Positions 6,807 through 14,757 of a stretch of 60,342 bases of DNA are shown in pieces. Every line of letters starts with the position of its first letter. Position 1 is the stretch's first letter. The position numbers and the translations under genes were made by a program. The DNA is taken from the IMG/VR virus record IMGVR_UViG_3300005613_000071, positions 1-60,342 of that record, one strand, 5' to 3'. The stretch is from a virus. The notes below the pieces were generated by a model. The model was given only the letters and a program-made list of their open reading frames with translations. It was not told the DNA's origin and did no database searches.

Positions 6807-8562
6807 TGCTGTACGATCGGGTGATAAGGACGCGAAGAAAAAACTTCCTGTCGTATGCTTTAGCGGTGAGTTTGCGTCACGTGCAGACGATGCTCTATTC
6901 GAGCACAGCGGACTCATTGTTCTGGACTTTGACCACATTGATGTTGACAAATCCAAGAGCGTACTTGCCACGGACAGCTATGTATTTGGGTGCTGGGTTT
7001 CACCGAGTGGTGATGGGCTCAAGGCTCTGGTAAGAGTCACCAATCCTGAGCGACACAGAGACCACTTCCGAGCCCTACGTACGTACTTCCACAAGCAATA
7101 CGACCTTGAGGTTGACGAGTCAGGCATCAACGAGTCTCGTGCATGCTTCGAGTCCTACGACCCAGAGCTAAGCCTCAACCCAGACTGCAAGAAGTTCGGG
7201 GCGTTTGCCACCGAGCGTAGCGAACAAGTGCAAGAGGCTAAGCGAGGAGAGTTCACGGACTACATGAAGCTCAACCTTGCAGCGCGTATGATACGCCAAG
7301 CAGATGACGGAGAGAAGCACGCAGCCCTACTGAAGTCTGCTAAGCTTGTGGGTGGGTACATCTCAGCAGGACGCATCGAAGAGGAGGAGGCTGTGCGCAT
7401 TCTCTTCCGCGAGATTTGCAAGCGTGATATCGACAGCGAGCAGGCGGCTATGACAACCATCCGTCAGGCTATCGAGGTAGGCAAGAACATGCCCATCCGC
7501 GAAGTCATAGACAATGAACAAGATGCACAGCGTGATCTGCTCATCAACGACGGAGACATGTCATTCATCTCATCCGATGACGAAGACTTCCGATGGATCG
7601 ACGACTACGCCAACGGCAAGATTCCTGTAGGCTTAGATACTGGTGACGACAAGCTAGACAACTACTTCCGTTACAAGAAGGAATTCGTTATCATGAATGG
7701 ACACTCGAACGTAGGTAAGACAACCTTCGCTCTTTACATGATGGTGAACTCAGCCGTGAGGCACGGGTGGAAATGGGTAGTGTACTCCTCGGAGAACCGC
7801 ACAGCCTCTCTGAAGATGTCTCTCATGCAGTTCGCGGTCAACAGGAAGATCGGGGACATGACGTATGAGCAGCGTCGGACGGCGTACAAGTGGGTGAACG
7901 AGCACTTCACAGTCATCAGCAACAACCAAGTGTACTCTTACTCAGACATCCTCGTCTTCCTTGAGAAGATCGTGCGTCAGCAGGAGTGTGATGCTGTGTT
8001 CGTGGATCCCTACAACAGTCTCAAGATTGAGCTTTCAGGCAATGGCAACTCTCACGACTACCATTACCAAGCTGCTTCAGAGTTCTTGACTTTCTCCAAT
8101 GCAAACAACGTAGCGGTGTGGCTTAATATGCACGCTGTCACCGAGGCTCAACGCCGCAAGGGTGATGACGGGTTGCCTGTAGCTCCGTATGCAGAGGACA
8201 CAGAGGGTGGTGGTAAGTTCGTGAACCGAGCAGACTGCTTCATCACGATACACCGCAAGGTGCAAGCCCCAGATCACAACATCAAGAAAACTACTGAGCT
8301 GCACATCAGAAAGGTGCGCGAGACAGAGACAGGAGGACAGCCTACACCTATCGACGACCCGATAACGTTCACAATGAACACATCGCACACAGCTTTCAGA
8401 ATCAACACGACAGGGAGCGAGCTGTTCCAAGGTGTTGACAAGCAGTTCGATAAGTACAAGCAGTTCAACATGCCCTCTAACAGTCTATTCTTAGAAAATT
8501 CCGCTGTAACTTCGCATAGTGAAGCGACAAAGCAAAGGAACTTCGAAGAAGAAGTCCGCTAA
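6697..8562 (+). CDS. Bifunctional primase-helicase (VirE-N/BT4734-like plus DnaB-like ATPase)
   Basis: The N-terminal 175 residues match the BT4734/VirE-N type primase-associated domain: VCFSGEF, LIVLDFDHID and SPSGDGLKALVRV are its conserved blocks. The C-terminal half is a RecA-fold helicase of the DnaB/RepA type with Walker A GHSNVGKTT at about residues 335-343 and Walker B AVFVDPYNSL at about 434-443, followed by a MHAVTEAQRRKG segment. It would unwind DNA and prime at the phage fork. The ATG at 6697 begins MKVTFFKDV, a normal start for this family, despite the 110-bp overlap with the DUF3310 gene. The last 44 bp overlap the next gene. Confidence 0.85.
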   Translation: MKVTFFKDVFDKDAPHHVNVMTALDRIKTGQSKTTIDAVRSGDKDAKKKLPVVCFSGEFASRADDALFEHSGLIVLDFDHIDVDKSKSVLATDSYVFGCWVSPSGDGLKALVRVTNPERHRDHFRALRTYFHKQYDLEVDESGINESRACFESYDPELSLNPDCKKFGAFATERSEQVQEAKRGEFTDYMKLNLAARMIRQADDGEKHAALLKSAKLVGGYISAGRIEEEEAVRILFREICKRDIDSEQAAMTTIRQAIEVGKNMPIREVIDNEQDAQRDLLINDGDMSFISSDDEDFRWIDDYANGKIPVGLDTGDDKLDNYFRYKKEFVIMNGHSNVGKTTFALYMMVNSAVRHGWKWVVYSSENRTASLKMSLMQFAVNRKIGDMTYEQRRTAYKWVNEHFTVISNNQVYSYSDILVFLEKIVRQQECDAVFVDPYNSLKIELSGNGNSHDYHYQAASEFLTFSNANNVAVWLNMHAVTEAQRRKGDDGLPVAPYAEDTEGGGKFVNRADCFITIHRKVQAPDHNIKKTTELHIRKVRETETGGQPTPIDDPITFTMNTSHTAFRINTTGSELFQGVDKQFDKYKQFNMPSNSLFLENSAVTSHSEATKQRNFEEEVR

Positions 8563-9031
8563 GAAAAGGGAGTTAGGTAAGTATAAGAGTGGATTGGAAA
8601 AGACATGTGCTAACCTTCTCGCTGAATCGGGGCTAAGTTTTGCCTACGAGGAACGTGAGTACGAGATCCTCCCCAAGTTTAACTACCCCCAGACGTATTG
8701 GAAGATGACCCCTAAATCCAAGGGGCTTATCGACAAGACAGACAAGGTGGTTCTCCCAATCAAATACACTCCTGATTTCGTAGCTAAAGACGGGAGCTGG
8801 ATCATAGAGACCAAAGGGTTTATTCATTCTCACCACGACTTCCCCATGAGGTGGAAGCTGTTCATGGATTACCTGATAAAACTAAACGAGCCGCTCCCGA
8901 TGTTATTCATTTGCCGTAACAGGCAGCAGATAGAAGAAGCCATCCAAATAATAAAATCAAATGGACAAAAAACAAATACCCATCGAAGAGCTGGGTCGCG
9001 TGTACGGGGTAGCCGTAAGCAGGATGTATGA
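8519..9031 (+). CDS. Endonuclease I-like PD-(D/E)XK nuclease (Holliday junction resolvase type)
   Basis: The fold signature is E27 in SGLEK, D86 in YTPDF and E97-x-K99 in IIETKG, arranged as in the T7 endonuclease I family. Those enzymes resolve branched DNA and debranch replication products before packaging. The start is GTG at 8519, because the N terminus is strongly basic as usual and no ATG lies close. The C-terminal 25 residues overlap the next gene and look unconserved. The neighbours are replication genes. Confidence 0.75.
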   Translation: MKRQSKGTSKKKSAKKRELGKYKSGLEKTCANLLAESGLSFAYEEREYEILPKFNYPQTYWKMTPKSKGLIDKTDKVVLPIKYTPDFVAKDGSWIIETKGFIHSHHDFPMRWKLFMDYLIKLNEPLPMLFICRNRQQIEEAIQIIKSNGQKTNTHRRAGSRVRGSRKQDV

Positions 9032-9218
9032 GGTCATAACAAATTACAGTGAAGACCTGTACACACAGAATGGCAAACCCAAAGAGGATCCTGGACAGGT
9101 GTCACGAGTCTTAGACTCTATGGTGTCTAAGCTCAGGCACGAAGCCAGCCTTATACGAGACGCCTCTTACGAATATTGGGAAGCAAATGCAAAGCCAGAA
9201 GAGAAGGAGTTATTCTAA
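8961..9218 (+). CDS. Hypothetical protein (85 aa)
   Basis: An 85-residue, largely helical protein overlapping both flanking nuclease genes (71 bp and 32 bp). Residues 8-28 might form a helix-turn-helix (IEELGRVYGVAVSRMYEVI), but the match is weak. It is unrecognised otherwise. Confidence 0.5.
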   Translation: MDKKQIPIEELGRVYGVAVSRMYEVITNYSEDLYTQNGKPKEDPGQVSRVLDSMVSKLRHEASLIRDASYEYWEANAKPEEKELF

Positions 9219-9678
9219 CACGACTGGTAGATTTGCGGAAGAGAGATTCAAGAGGGCGGCCAAGCGGCTAGGGTTTGAGGTAATCAAATCCAGCAAGAAA
9301 GAAGACATGCAGAAACACATCGACTACTGGCTACACTACAGCGATAGGAAGCATTCAGTTGATGTGAAAGGGAACAACCTGCCAGATGAAATCTGGTGTG
9401 AGTTCAAGAACGTAGCGGGGAACGAAGGATGGATGTATGGCAACGCACATATCATCGCATTCGATATGCCTGAAGAAGGCGGATTCTCCATTGTAGATAG
9501 GGAAGAACTACGAGAGTGGTGTGAGAAGAATGTAGCTGACATATTTGTTGACAAGCGCAATGCGTATCGAAAAAAGTACCAGCGCAAAGACAGACTTGAC
9601 GTCATCACCATGCTCAACTTACACGACCTTAAGGAGTTAGATTCCTACCGAGTCTGGCCCTACGAGACGGATTATTGA
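9187..9678 (+). CDS. Putative PD-(D/E)XK nuclease
   Basis: The 163-residue protein has a helix with E18/E19, then D46 in HIDYW, D59-x-K61 in VDVKG and E72-x-K74 in CEFKNV, followed by GWMYG-AHIIAFDM. This order fits a restriction-endonuclease-like fold. Substrate and role are not evident. It lies between replication genes and the ribonucleotide reductase, so DNA processing or recycling of host DNA for nucleotide supply are plausible guesses. Confidence 0.6.
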   Translation: MQSQKRRSYSNTTGRFAEERFKRAAKRLGFEVIKSSKKEDMQKHIDYWLHYSDRKHSVDVKGNNLPDEIWCEFKNVAGNEGWMYGNAHIIAFDMPEEGGFSIVDREELREWCEKNVADIFVDKRNAYRKKYQRKDRLDVITMLNLHDLKELDSYRVWPYETDY

Positions 9679-9720
9679 CTATCTTGTAGGTCCTTTTAAC
9701 CACCATTTTTTACAGCACCC

Positions 9721-10704
9721 ATGAGCAACTCGATCTTTGAGAAGAGGCTGAGCTATAAGCCCTTCGACTATTCTGAAATCACCGACCCCCTCATCAACGC
9801 GATGTGGGCTAGCCACTGGACACACAATGAATTCAACTTTAAGTCAGACGTCCAGGACTACCATACCTCACTCACGAAAGAGGAGCAAGGCGTTATCAAA
9901 CGCGCTATCCTTCTCATCTCACAGGTGGAAGTGGCGGTGAAATCGTACTGGTCGAACATCGGCAAGCACCTGCCCAAGCCAGAGATTGCAGATATGGGTG
10001 CTGTATTTGGTGGCGTTGAGGTCATCCACTCACGTGCTTACTCAGAGATACTGACGAAGCTGGGGTTGGAGGATGAGTTCAAGACCTTGCTTGATAACGA
10101 GCCAGTGCTCAACCGCGTTAACTACTTGAACAAGTATGTGGACCGCGTGTATGAGGACGATCGAAAGCAGTTCTTGTACAGCCTCATCCTATTCACACTC
10201 TTTACTGAGAACGTGTCTCTGTTCAGCCAGTTCTACACCATCCTGGGATTCAACAGGTTTCAGGCTGTCTTCAAGGACACGTCGAACGTGGTGCAGTACA
10301 CGAGCAAGGAAGAGAACCTTCATGCAGAGGGTGGCATGGCTCTGATCAATCAAATCCGCCGCGAGCATCCTGAGTTGTTTGATGCTGAGCTTGAAGAACG
10401 CATCAGTCACGAGGCTGAGGAAGCCCTTCAAGCAGAGGGTCGCTTGATTAACTGGATCCTTCAAGGGTTTGAGAATCAGTTCCTTAGCGAGTCTATCTTA
10501 AACAACTACTTGAACAACAGAGTTAACGAAAGCATGCGTCGCATCGGCTTTAATCTTGAGTTCCCTGTGAACCAAGAGAAGCTGGAGGTTACGGCATGGA
10601 TGGACGAAGAGGTGTATGCGTCCGCGTTATCTGACTTCTTCCACAAGAAGCCTATCGATTACGCAAAGAGCACCAAGAGTTTCACAGCAGAAGAACTATT
10701 TTAA
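9721..10704 (+). CDS. nrdB: Class I ribonucleotide reductase, small (beta) subunit
   Basis: This subunit houses the metal-radical cofactor that starts reduction of ribonucleotides to deoxyribonucleotides. The metal ligands are visible as D43, E100-x-x-H103, E163 and E198-x-x-H201. Tyr107, four residues after H103, is the radical tyrosine position. At 327 residues it is slightly short for the family (about 340-375). The large subunit starts on its last base (10704), so the two are co-translated. It supplies dNTPs for phage DNA synthesis. Confidence 0.95.
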   Translation: MSNSIFEKRLSYKPFDYSEITDPLINAMWASHWTHNEFNFKSDVQDYHTSLTKEEQGVIKRAILLISQVEVAVKSYWSNIGKHLPKPEIADMGAVFGGVEVIHSRAYSEILTKLGLEDEFKTLLDNEPVLNRVNYLNKYVDRVYEDDRKQFLYSLILFTLFTENVSLFSQFYTILGFNRFQAVFKDTSNVVQYTSKEENLHAEGGMALINQIRREHPELFDAELEERISHEAEEALQAEGRLINWILQGFENQFLSESILNNYLNNRVNESMRRIGFNLEFPVNQEKLEVTAWMDEEVYASALSDFFHKKPIDYAKSTKSFTAEELF

Positions 10705-12380
10705 TGAAAGATTTTTACTGGGTCACAGAAGAGACTCGACAATTTATGGAGAAGGGATACCTTGACCCAGGCCAATCGGTCGAAGACAGGGTGAGAGAGA
10801 TAGCTGCCCACGCTGAACGCATCCTAGAAGACACCATGCAGGGTGACTGGGAAGGATTCGCTGATGACTTCTACGAATGTATGAAGCGAGGGTGGTTTAG
10901 CCTGAGCACCCCAGTGTGGGTAAACTTTGGTAAGGATAAGGGCTTGCCTATCTCGTGCTTTGGTACGCAGGTTCAGGACGATACATTCGATATCTTACGT
11001 GGGGCTGCAGAGATTGGAGCTATGAGCAAGGTGGGTGGCGGCACGGCAACGTACTTCGGTAAGCTTCGACCTCGTGGAGCTAAGATCTCTACGGGTGGCG
11101 AGACCAACGGGGCTGTGTCTATGATGGAGCTGTTCAATACGACAACCAACGTCATCTCTCAGGGCAAGGTGCGACGCGGGAGCTGGGCTGCATACCTTGA
11201 TGTGGAACACCCAGACATCGAGGAGTTCTTGCAGATCCGCAGCGAGGGGCACGCTATACAAGATGTGTCATTCGCTGTGTGTATCGGAGACAAGTGGATG
11301 AAGGAGATGATCAAGGGAGACCGCAAGAAGCGTGAGATCATGGCTAAGATTCACAAGAAGCGCAGCGAGACAGGCTATCCATACATCTTCTTTACAGACA
11401 ACGTAAACAACGCACGCCCGTACGTATACGAAGACAAGGGGTTGAAGATCACACACTCACAGTTGTGCGCAGAGATCATGGAGTACACAGACGAAGAGAA
11501 GTCTTTTGTCTGCTGCCTATCCTCTATGAACCTACTGCACTACGACGAGTGGAAGGCCCCCGATACGAAGAAAGATCCAGTCATGGTATTGACAGCCTTC
11601 CTTGACGCTGTGTATTCAGAGTTCATCGATAAAGCCAAGGACATTCCGTTCATGGAGAAAGCTGTTCGCTTTGCTGAGGATCACCGCAGCATTGGGGTCG
11701 GAGCACTTGGCTACCACTCGTACCTGCAGAGCAAGGGCATCCCATTCGAAAGCTTGCAGGCTCGGCTTATAAACAAGGAGATGTTTGCTCACATCATGCG
11801 ACAGACAAACCAAATGAGCATGCAGCTAGGAATGATGGGTGGTGTGTCTGAGTTCATGGAAGGGTACGACTATCGCCACAGCACGCGCATGGCAGTAGCT
11901 CCTACCACCTCGTCCTCATTCATCCTTGGTCAAGTCTCCCCATCTATCGAGCCGCTGCAATCTAACTACTTCACAAAGGATTTGGCTAAAGGCAAGTTCA
12001 CTTACAAGAACCCATACCTTAAAGACCTCCTTGCTGAGAAGGGTAAGGATGATGCAGCCACATGGAAGAGCATCATGATGAAGGGCGGGTCAGTACAGCA
12101 TCTGGATTTCCTTACTCAAGAAGAGAAGGATGTATTTAAGACGTTTGCTGAGATCTCGCAGATGGAGGTGGTTCAGCAGGCCGCTGACAGACAGAAGTTC
12201 ATCGATCAGGGTCAGTCTCTTAACGTGATGATCAGCGATGACGTACCACTAAAGGATGTCAATCAGCTCGTCATCAAGGCGTGGGAGTTAGGTATCAAGA
12301 CTTTGTATTACCAACGAGGAGTCAACCAGGCACAGGCTGTTGGCAGGGATATCTTAAATTGCGCAGTGTGTGAGGCGTAG
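10704..12380 (+). CDS. nrdA: Class I ribonucleotide reductase, large (alpha) subunit
   Basis: The catalytic subunit reduces ribonucleotides using C85 (ISCF), C255 in LCAEI with E257, and a cysteine of the CC pair at 270-271. The radical-path tyrosine pair lies in TLYYQRG and the C-terminal CAVC (553-556) would be recharged by a thioredoxin-type donor. At 558 residues it lacks the N-terminal ATP-cone, so overall activity control by ATP/dATP is probably absent. Gln replaces the usual Asn two residues before C255 (SQLC instead of SNLC), a variant that may be shared with other phage enzymes. It ends the plus-strand replication block. Confidence 0.93.
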   Translation: MKDFYWVTEETRQFMEKGYLDPGQSVEDRVREIAAHAERILEDTMQGDWEGFADDFYECMKRGWFSLSTPVWVNFGKDKGLPISCFGTQVQDDTFDILRGAAEIGAMSKVGGGTATYFGKLRPRGAKISTGGETNGAVSMMELFNTTTNVISQGKVRRGSWAAYLDVEHPDIEEFLQIRSEGHAIQDVSFAVCIGDKWMKEMIKGDRKKREIMAKIHKKRSETGYPYIFFTDNVNNARPYVYEDKGLKITHSQLCAEIMEYTDEEKSFVCCLSSMNLLHYDEWKAPDTKKDPVMVLTAFLDAVYSEFIDKAKDIPFMEKAVRFAEDHRSIGVGALGYHSYLQSKGIPFESLQARLINKEMFAHIMRQTNQMSMQLGMMGGVSEFMEGYDYRHSTRMAVAPTTSSSFILGQVSPSIEPLQSNYFTKDLAKGKFTYKNPYLKDLLAEKGKDDAATWKSIMMKGGSVQHLDFLTQEEKDVFKTFAEISQMEVVQQAADRQKFIDQGQSLNVMISDDVPLKDVNQLVIKAWELGIKTLYYQRGVNQAQAVGRDILNCAVCEA

Positions 12381-12384
12381 TGCT

Positions 12385-12460
12385 TATATTTGCATCGTTA
12401 CACAGGGTTATATATGCTGTGGAACTTCGCTACTGAGAGAGGGCTTCGGCCCTCTCTTTT
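12385..12460 (+). ncRNA. Candidate small RNA with own promoter and terminator
   Basis: TATATTTG at 12385-12392 matches the TAnnTTTG promoter box on the plus strand, 5 bp after the nrdA stop. About 44 bp later a strong intrinsic terminator ends at 12460. A transcript of about 60-65 nt would result. No convincing reading frame fits in it, since the ATG at 12414 runs through the terminator. A TTG at 12359-12361 is 23 bp upstream of the box, slightly too far. It could instead be only a terminator preceded by a chance promoter match. Confidence 0.35.
12436..12460 (+). terminator. Intrinsic terminator after nrdA
   Basis: AGAGAGGGC and GCCCTCTCT pair around a TTCG tetraloop and are followed by TTT. 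It separates the plus-strand replication operon from the convergent minus-strand genes. On the minus strand no T-run follows, though the hairpin is symmetric. Confidence 0.85.
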
Positions 12461-12464
12461 GGTA

Positions 12465-13037
12465 TCACGTCCAGTTGTTAGAGCCCAGTACAACGAAGCG
12501 AGTGCCAGTGAACATGAAGGTCACCCACTCTCCGACACCGATAATAGGTCCAGAATGGTTGTCGAAGAAGTTAGGGGGAGAAGCAAACACATAATGTACG
12601 TCACTAAAATCTGAGAGTGTGCCATACAAAAGACTAGGTCTAACTGTTATATCTGATGTCTTGTTTTTTACCCCCACACAAAAAACAGATCCTGGAGCAA
12701 GATTAAGTTCAACATCTATTTCTCCAGTAAAACCCGCCTTCCACAATGGCCCAGAATTCAACGAAAAAACATTGAAGCCTTGGGGGCCTGAAACTTGTGA
12801 GTAGACATCATCTGGAGTCTCATTAAAGTCAATAAGTGTTTCATGATCTTTTTTGCCAAAGTACATGCGTCCAACCCCTAAGCTGCCGATTGAGGTAAAA
12901 AACCACTCAACATTCTTGTCTTCGTTGGCGCTGTATTTGCCTAAAGAAATGTCTTGCTCGTCGCCCAAGCTGTTTACGACGTCGTTATCTATGAGCCTAA
13001 ATCCAGGCTCTATAAAAGGAAATACGTGGCTTCTCAT
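12465..13037 (-). CDS. Tandem paralogue 3 of the MR-HVFP family (190 aa), putative virion surface protein
   Basis: The first of three neighbouring paralogues by coordinate and the last by transcription. It shares the N-terminal MRSHVFP and the C-terminal pattern W-T-MFTGTRFV-LGSNNW with 13034-13681 and 13678-14277, while the middle is divergent and beta-rich. A central motif GSVFCVG-KN recurs in all three. No known domain is recognised. Tandem beta-rich paralogues with conserved ends and variable centres suggest fibre-tip or decoration proteins that diversify, but this is inference. Adjacent copies overlap by 4 bp. Confidence 0.65.
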   Translation of the reverse strand: MRSHVFPFIEPGFRLIDNDVVNSLGDEQDISLGKYSANEDKNVEWFFTSIGSLGVGRMYFGKKDHETLIDFNETPDDVYSQVSGPQGFNVFSLNSGPLWKAGFTGEIDVELNLAPGSVFCVGVKNKTSDITVRPSLLYGTLSDFSDVHYVFASPPNFFDNHSGPIIGVGEWVTFMFTGTRFVVLGSNNWT

Positions 13038-13681
13038 GATATCCAGTTGTTAGAGCCGAGGAGCACGAAGTTGGTCCCATTCCACATGAGTGTGGTCCAG
13101 CATGATTTGTCGACGACATAACCATCATTAGGGTTGTGTAAATCTATGCTAAAAGCACCAGAACCGAAAGAACCTTCTTCTGGGTAAAACACCCCCGCCC
13201 CTTCGTTGCCGTATACGACTGGAACGAGGTTTCTTTTGAGCACATTGTCTGCGGGGTTCTTTGATCCTATACAAAAAATTTCCCCAGCAGTTAATTTTTC
13301 TGGATCAGGAAGCTCGCTTGCCTCAAGAAATGTTGAGAGAGAAGCGCTACCAGAAACAATAGGGTTTGTCGAAAGTATGTAAGAGGTCCAAATGTTTAGT
13401 GCTATAATTGAATCGTGGCCTCCGCTCCAATCTAAATTTGTTTCTGAAGGGACTGATACATTTGAATCGAGTAAGTACTCTCCTCCTCCCTCCACAATAA
13501 AGTTGATGGATCCAACCTCTGAGCTCGAAGTAAGTGTACTGACCACGTACACACCCCCGTCCGAACCAACACCCCTGTAGTTACTATATTGGGCCGAATA
13601 AAAAGGAGCGCTTTCGTCTATCTCGATTCCGTCGAGCTTTTGAAATTTATTGTTTGATACAGGAAATACGTGCTTTCTCAT
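13034..13681 (-). CDS. Tandem paralogue 2 of the MR-HVFP family (215 aa)
   Basis: It starts MRKHVFPVSNNKF and ends with a WTTLMWNGTNFVLLGSNNW-type tail. The middle includes a glycine-rich block (EGGGEYLL) shared with paralogue 1 and the GEIFCIGSKN motif shared by all. It is the longest of the three. The start overlaps the upstream gene's stop by 4 bp. The function is unknown; the beta-rich composition suits a trimeric surface domain. Confidence 0.65.
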   Translation of the reverse strand: MRKHVFPVSNNKFQKLDGIEIDESAPFYSAQYSNYRGVGSDGGVYVVSTLTSSSEVGSINFIVEGGGEYLLDSNVSVPSETNLDWSGGHDSIIALNIWTSYILSTNPIVSGSASLSTFLEASELPDPEKLTAGEIFCIGSKNPADNVLKRNLVPVVYGNEGAGVFYPEEGSFGSGAFSIDLHNPNDGYVVDKSCWTTLMWNGTNFVLLGSNNWIS

Positions 13682-14277
13682 GATATCCAGCTATTAGACC
13701 CCAGGATTACCCAGCGAGTGCCAGTGAACATTACTGTGACCCAGATATTGCCGCCAGAAGAGTATGTTGTGGTGGAGGATAAACCAAATGCACCCGTATC
13801 AAATGGAGGTATAAAATCTGTGACCGTGTGGACGTCAAGGTTTGGAAGACTACGAGTAGTGGCTATATCCGTTGATGGTTTTGAGCCAATACAAAATATA
13901 GATCCCTCAGAAAGAGAATAGTCTTGTATATCAGTGATATAAAGACGGTTTTTAAAAAGCTCGTTGCTAGAGTTCTTAATGCTTCGGGCATGAAAAAAAG
14001 TAATAAGTAGTGGCTCACTGATTGTTATTTCCGATGGGGCTGATATATCGCTCAACAAATACTCCCCCCCGCCGCCATCGACGATAAAGTCAATACGCAC
14101 TATTAGATCTCCTGCAATATTGAAGTTAGCAGCCCCTTGGACGCCATCTGAACCAGTAGTCTTGTAGTAAATGTTATTTCCGCTAACACCAGCTAATAGA
14201 CTCCTGCCCTCATCTATCGTCTCAACATCTAGCTTATTGAAGCTAGGTCTGCATACAGGAAATACGTGGCTTCTCAT
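13678..14277 (-). CDS. Tandem paralogue 1 of the MR-HVFP family (199 aa)
   Basis: It begins MRSHVFPVCRPSF, carries GGGGEYLL near residue 70 and GSIFCIGSKPS near residue 128, and ends in WVTVMFTGTRWVILGSNSW. It is closer to paralogue 2 than to paralogue 3 in the glycine-rich block. It follows the 14287-14661 gene after 9 bp and is the first copy in the minus-strand operon driven from 14678-14685. Confidence 0.65.
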   Translation of the reverse strand: MRSHVFPVCRPSFNKLDVETIDEGRSLLAGVSGNNIYYKTTGSDGVQGAANFNIAGDLIVRIDFIVDGGGGEYLLSDISAPSEITISEPLLITFFHARSIKNSSNELFKNRLYITDIQDYSLSEGSIFCIGSKPSTDIATTRSLPNLDVHTVTDFIPPFDTGAFGLSSTTTYSSGGNIWVTVMFTGTRWVILGSNSWIS

Positions 14278-14286
14278 AACGCTAGG

Positions 14287-14661
14287 TTATGTAGTAGCCG
14301 TCAACCCAATAGGCACCCAGTTTTCTCCGTTCCAGAAACAAGTGAATACTGCCGCCGAGTCCGTGCCATCACCCCCGTACTGAAGATCGACCTCTCTGAA
14401 GTCGGCGTCATTGGCGAAAGGACCGTATGGATCCATGTTCACAATGCAAGAGAAGTCTCCGTTGTCCTTTCCGATTTCCAATATGATTCCAGAAAGGTCT
14501 GGCTCTGGCTTAACGAGATTGATTACAACATCAGCCCCACCATCCTTAACCAAGATGCGACTCGTATTCATGTTCCAGTCAGCGGAGCCAGAGGCTGTGT
14601 CCACCTCTTGGACTTCTTCTTCTCGAAAGTACGGGATGATAGTCTTATAGTCTCTTGCCAT
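14287..14661 (-). CDS. Hypothetical protein (124 aa), distant relative of the paralogue array
   Basis: A 124-residue beta-rich protein. Its C terminus (FTCFWNGENWVPIG) resembles the tail of the three downstream paralogues (MWNGTNFVLLG), so it may be a shorter member of the same family. It is the first gene of the four-gene minus-strand operon and lies 16 bp downstream of a TATATTTG box. Virion association is inferred from composition only. Confidence 0.6.
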   Translation of the reverse strand: MARDYKTIIPYFREEEVQEVDTASGSADWNMNTSRILVKDGGADVVINLVKPEPDLSGIILEIGKDNGDFSCIVNMDPYGPFANDADFREVDLQYGGDGTDSAAVFTCFWNGENWVPIGLTATT

Positions 14662-14677
14662 ATCTATTTGTTTGATG

Positions 14678-14685
14678 CAAATATA
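14678..14685 (-). promoter_or_regulatory. -7 promoter box for the paralogue operon
   Basis: CAAATATA on the plus strand reads TATATTTG on the minus strand and leaves a 16-bp leader to the start at 14661. It is the same box used before most late genes. No -33 TTTG is visible. Confidence 0.6.
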
Positions 14686-14742
14686 CTAAACACAGGCTTA
14701 TGTGTTTAAGACATAATTTATTCAGCCCCCTTTTTTATTTCG

Positions 14743-14750
14743 TACATTTG
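14743..14750 (+). promoter_or_regulatory. -7 promoter box for the secreted metalloprotease operon
   Basis: TACATTTG fits TAnnTTTG and lies 7 bp before the ATG at 14758, giving a nearly leaderless mRNA. It is divergent from the minus-strand box at 14678-14685, 57 bp away. It gives the two secretion genes transcription independent of the flanking minus-strand blocks. Confidence 0.6.
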
Positions 14751-14757
14751 GTGACGA

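Noticed and set aside
12390-12614. Two overlapping plus-strand frames of 74 residues after nrdA
   Set aside because: Both cross the intrinsic terminator at 12436-12460 and then run antisense into the 12465-13037 gene.
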